From an uncultured Bacilli bacterium (GTDB taxonomy: Bacteria > Bacillota_I > Bacilli_A > RF39 > UBA660), in NCBI GenBank assembly GCA_947631655.1, contig CANRME010000065.1, positions 1-7,179 of the forward strand: a stretch of DNA of 7,179 bases. Direction: 5' to 3'. Below the pieces are notes generated by a model that saw only the letters and a program-made list of their open reading frames with translations, made no database searches and was not told the DNA's origin. Shown piece by piece: positions 5,243-7,179 of the stretch (its first letter is position 1; the number at the start of each line of letters is the position of its first letter). The position numbers and the translations under genes were made by a program.

Positions 5243-7179
5243 ATGAAGAAGTATTTTGTTAAACAAAGTGATGCTACGGATTGTGGTGTATCATGTTTGC
5301 AATCGATTATAATGTACTATAACGGTTACATTAATAAAGAGATATTGCGAATTGATACATGTACTAATACTAAAGGGACAAGTGCTTACCATTTAATTAA
5401 AGCATTAGAAAAATATGGATTTTCAGCTAGAGGTATAAAATGTGAAGATAAAAATATTCCTAGCGATTTAATCTTGCCGGCAATATTTCATATTGTTTTA
5501 GCAAATGGTTATAATCATTTTGTGGTTGTTTATGAAGTTCATAAAGATAAAATTGTCGTAATGGACCCAATGGACAAAATAAAGTCGATGAGTTTAGAAG
5601 AATTTAAAAGTTTATGGACTGGCATCATAATTAGTATGTATCCTATGAGAACGATAACTTATACTAAAAAGACTTCACTTAAAAGTATTTTTGGAAGTAT
5701 CATAAAAGATGAGAAAAAATTACTTATTAAGACGTTAATATTTAGTATTATCTTAACAATTAGTTCGATTGGTATAAGTTTCTTTCTAAAAAGCATTATG
5801 GAAAACTTATATATGACTACGAAAAGTTATTTATATGTCTTAATGGGCATATTTGGTATGATCTTAATAATTAAGTTTGTAAGTAGTTATATAAGAGATA
5901 AATTAATAACTTACTTAAATAAAAATGTCGATATAAAAGTAATATTTCCTTTTTTATCGCACATTTTATATCTTCCTTCGAATGTCTTGTCATCGCGAAG
6001 TACTGGTGATATTATTACACGAATTGGGGATTTAGAAAGAATTAAAGATTTATTTAGTAAAATATTAGTAACAGTTTTATTAGATTTAAGTTTAGCATTT
6101 TGTTCTAGTATAATATTATTTAAATTAAATGCGCACTTATTTACAATTGTTTTGGGTATTTATACGGGTTATATTATTTATGGTCTTATATATAGTAAAA
6201 TGCTATCAAAAGACATAAGTAAAAGTATTGATGCGGAGACGGAATTTAATAATTTAACTACAGAATATGTATCTAATTTTAAAAGTATTAAAAACAATAA
6301 TAATTATCATTATTTTTTGGGTAATTTAGAAAAATCTTTTGTGCAAAAAGAAAATAGCTTATTTAGATTCTATTTAAAAATAATTAACTCAAATACTTTT
6401 AAGAGTATATTGAAAGAAGGAGGAATATACTTACTTAATTGTTATGGTTTAATTAAGATTATTAGTGGAAACTTAACTTTAATCGATTTAATAACTTTTA
6501 CTTCATTACTTACTTATTTAGAAGGACCAATAGAAAGTATGATAAATTTAGTGCCAGAATATCATTTAATTGCCAAATCGTTCTTAAAAATAAGTGAATT
6601 TAGTAGTATGGAAGAAGAAGATTTTAAAAATAAGGGAGTATCTAGTTTCCATCCCGGAGATATTGTTTTTAAAGATGTATCGTTTAGTTATAATAATTAT
6701 GATTATATTTTAGATAAAGTAAATTTAACAGTTCCAGAGAGTAGCTTTACAATTTTAAAAGCTCCAAGTGGAATGGGAAAGTCAACTTTATGTAAGATGC
6801 TATATCGGTTAATTACTCCTAATACGGGAGAAATTAGTATTAAAGGAATTAATATTTCAGATTACTCAATCGATGTTTTAAGAAATAATATAACTTATTT
6901 ATCGCAAGAGGAAAGTATATTTACTGATACAATCAAAAATAATATTTTGTTAGGTAAAGAAGTTTCTTTAGAAAAGTTAGATACGATAAATAAAATATGT
7001 GGTTTAGAAAGAATATTTATAAATAAACCCTTACGTTATGAAACAATGGTTAGTAGTGAAAATTATAATCTTTCTGGTGGCGAAAAAGAGCGGATTTTAC
7101 TTGCGAGAGCCTTAATACGTAACACCCCAATCTTAATCTTAGATGAAGCTTTATCGCAACTGGAAGAAAAGGAAGAAGA
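5243..7179 (+). CDS. Bacteriocin-type ABC exporter with C39 peptidase domain (3' end outside window)
   Basis: The visible 645 codons cover nearly all of a peptidase-containing ABC transporter, usually 700 residues or more. Residues 1-135 are a C39 cysteine peptidase with Gln8, Cys14 in DATDCGVSC, His92 in GYNHFVVVYE and Asp108 in MDP. It cuts double-glycine leaders from peptides during export. A transmembrane domain follows, with helices near 161-183, 195-213, 273-293, 297-317, 393-410 and 415-435. The nucleotide-binding domain starts near 472, with Walker A APSGMGKST (507-515), Q-loop Gln555, signature LSGGE (610-614) and Walker B ILILDE (630-635). The D-loop reads SQLEEKEE instead of the usual SALD, and Walker A begins with Ala rather than Gly. 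The H-loop is beyond the end. ATG follows a strong ribosome binding site. No substrate peptide lies upstream, so it would have to be downstream or elsewhere. Substrates might be a bacteriocin or a signalling peptide. Confidence 0.9.
   Translation, partial: MKKYFVKQSDATDCGVSCLQSIIMYYNGYINKEILRIDTCTNTKGTSAYHLIKALEKYGFSARGIKCEDKNIPSDLILPAIFHIVLANGYNHFVVVYEVHKDKIVVMDPMDKIKSMSLEEFKSLWTGIIISMYPMRTITYTKKTSLKSIFGSIIKDEKKLLIKTLIFSIILTISSIGISFFLKSIMENLYMTTKSYLYVLMGIFGMILIIKFVSSYIRDKLITYLNKNVDIKVIFPFLSHILYLPSNVLSSRSTGDIITRIGDLERIKDLFSKILVTVLLDLSLAFCSSIILFKLNAHLFTIVLGIYTGYIIYGLIYSKMLSKDISKSIDAETEFNNLTTEYVSNFKSIKNNNNYHYFLGNLEKSFVQKENSLFRFYLKIINSNTFKSILKEGGIYLLNCYGLIKIISGNLTLIDLITFTSLLTYLEGPIESMINLVPEYHLIAKSFLKISEFSSMEEEDFKNKGVSSFHPGDIVFKDVSFSYNNYDYILDKVNLTVPESSFTILKAPSGMGKSTLCKMLYRLITPNTGEISIKGINISDYSIDVLRNNITYLSQEESIFTDTIKNNILLGKEVSLEKLDTINKICGLERIFINKPLRYETMVSSENYNLSGGEKERILLARALIRNTPILILDEALSQLEEKEE

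Overview
The window is very AT-rich, uses TAA and TAG as its stop codons and encodes its tryptophans as TGG, so a standard bacterial code fits. SpoVID-, YsxE- and YlbJ-type genes point to an endospore-forming low-GC Firmicute (Bacilli-like or a related gut lineage). I cannot name a species. Gene starts carry ordinary AGGTG or AAGGAG ribosome binding sites, except ysxE, which seems coupled to the gene before it.

Left part (1-1260): the tail of a LysM protein that looks like SpoVID, overlapped by a CotS/YsxE-family kinase-like gene. This is the spoVID-ysxE order of Bacillus subtilis. A short hairpin terminator covers the ysxE stop codon. Next, on the minus strand, is a 60-residue, two-helix membrane protein of unknown role with its own promoter.

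Middle (1315-2981): a promoter with an extended -10 drives three tightly packed genes. The first encodes a single-helix membrane protein without a prepilin motif. The other two encode classic type IV prepilin-like proteins (GF-x-x-x-E). They look like minor subunits of a type IV pilus or competence-type pseudopilus; its ATPase, platform protein and prepilin peptidase are not in view.

Right-middle (2967-4893): a minus-strand ylbJ-type sporulation membrane gene, convergent with the last pilin gene, then divergent from it ylbL (a PDZ plus Lon-type serine protease). ylbJ and ylbL are also near neighbours in B. subtilis, so this is a conserved neighbourhood in a changed arrangement.

Right part (4894-7179): a 349-base intergenic region, then a bacteriocin-type ABC exporter with an N-terminal C39 peptidase, cut off by the window end. 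The intergenic region holds the most notable signal: a minus-strand promoter with a perfect TTGACA, a 17-base spacer and TATATT, which would start transcription at the foot of a long imperfect hairpin ending in a U-run. This predicts a free-standing RNA of about 73 nt. Beside it is a degenerate copy of the ylbL 3' end and a strong plus-strand terminator.
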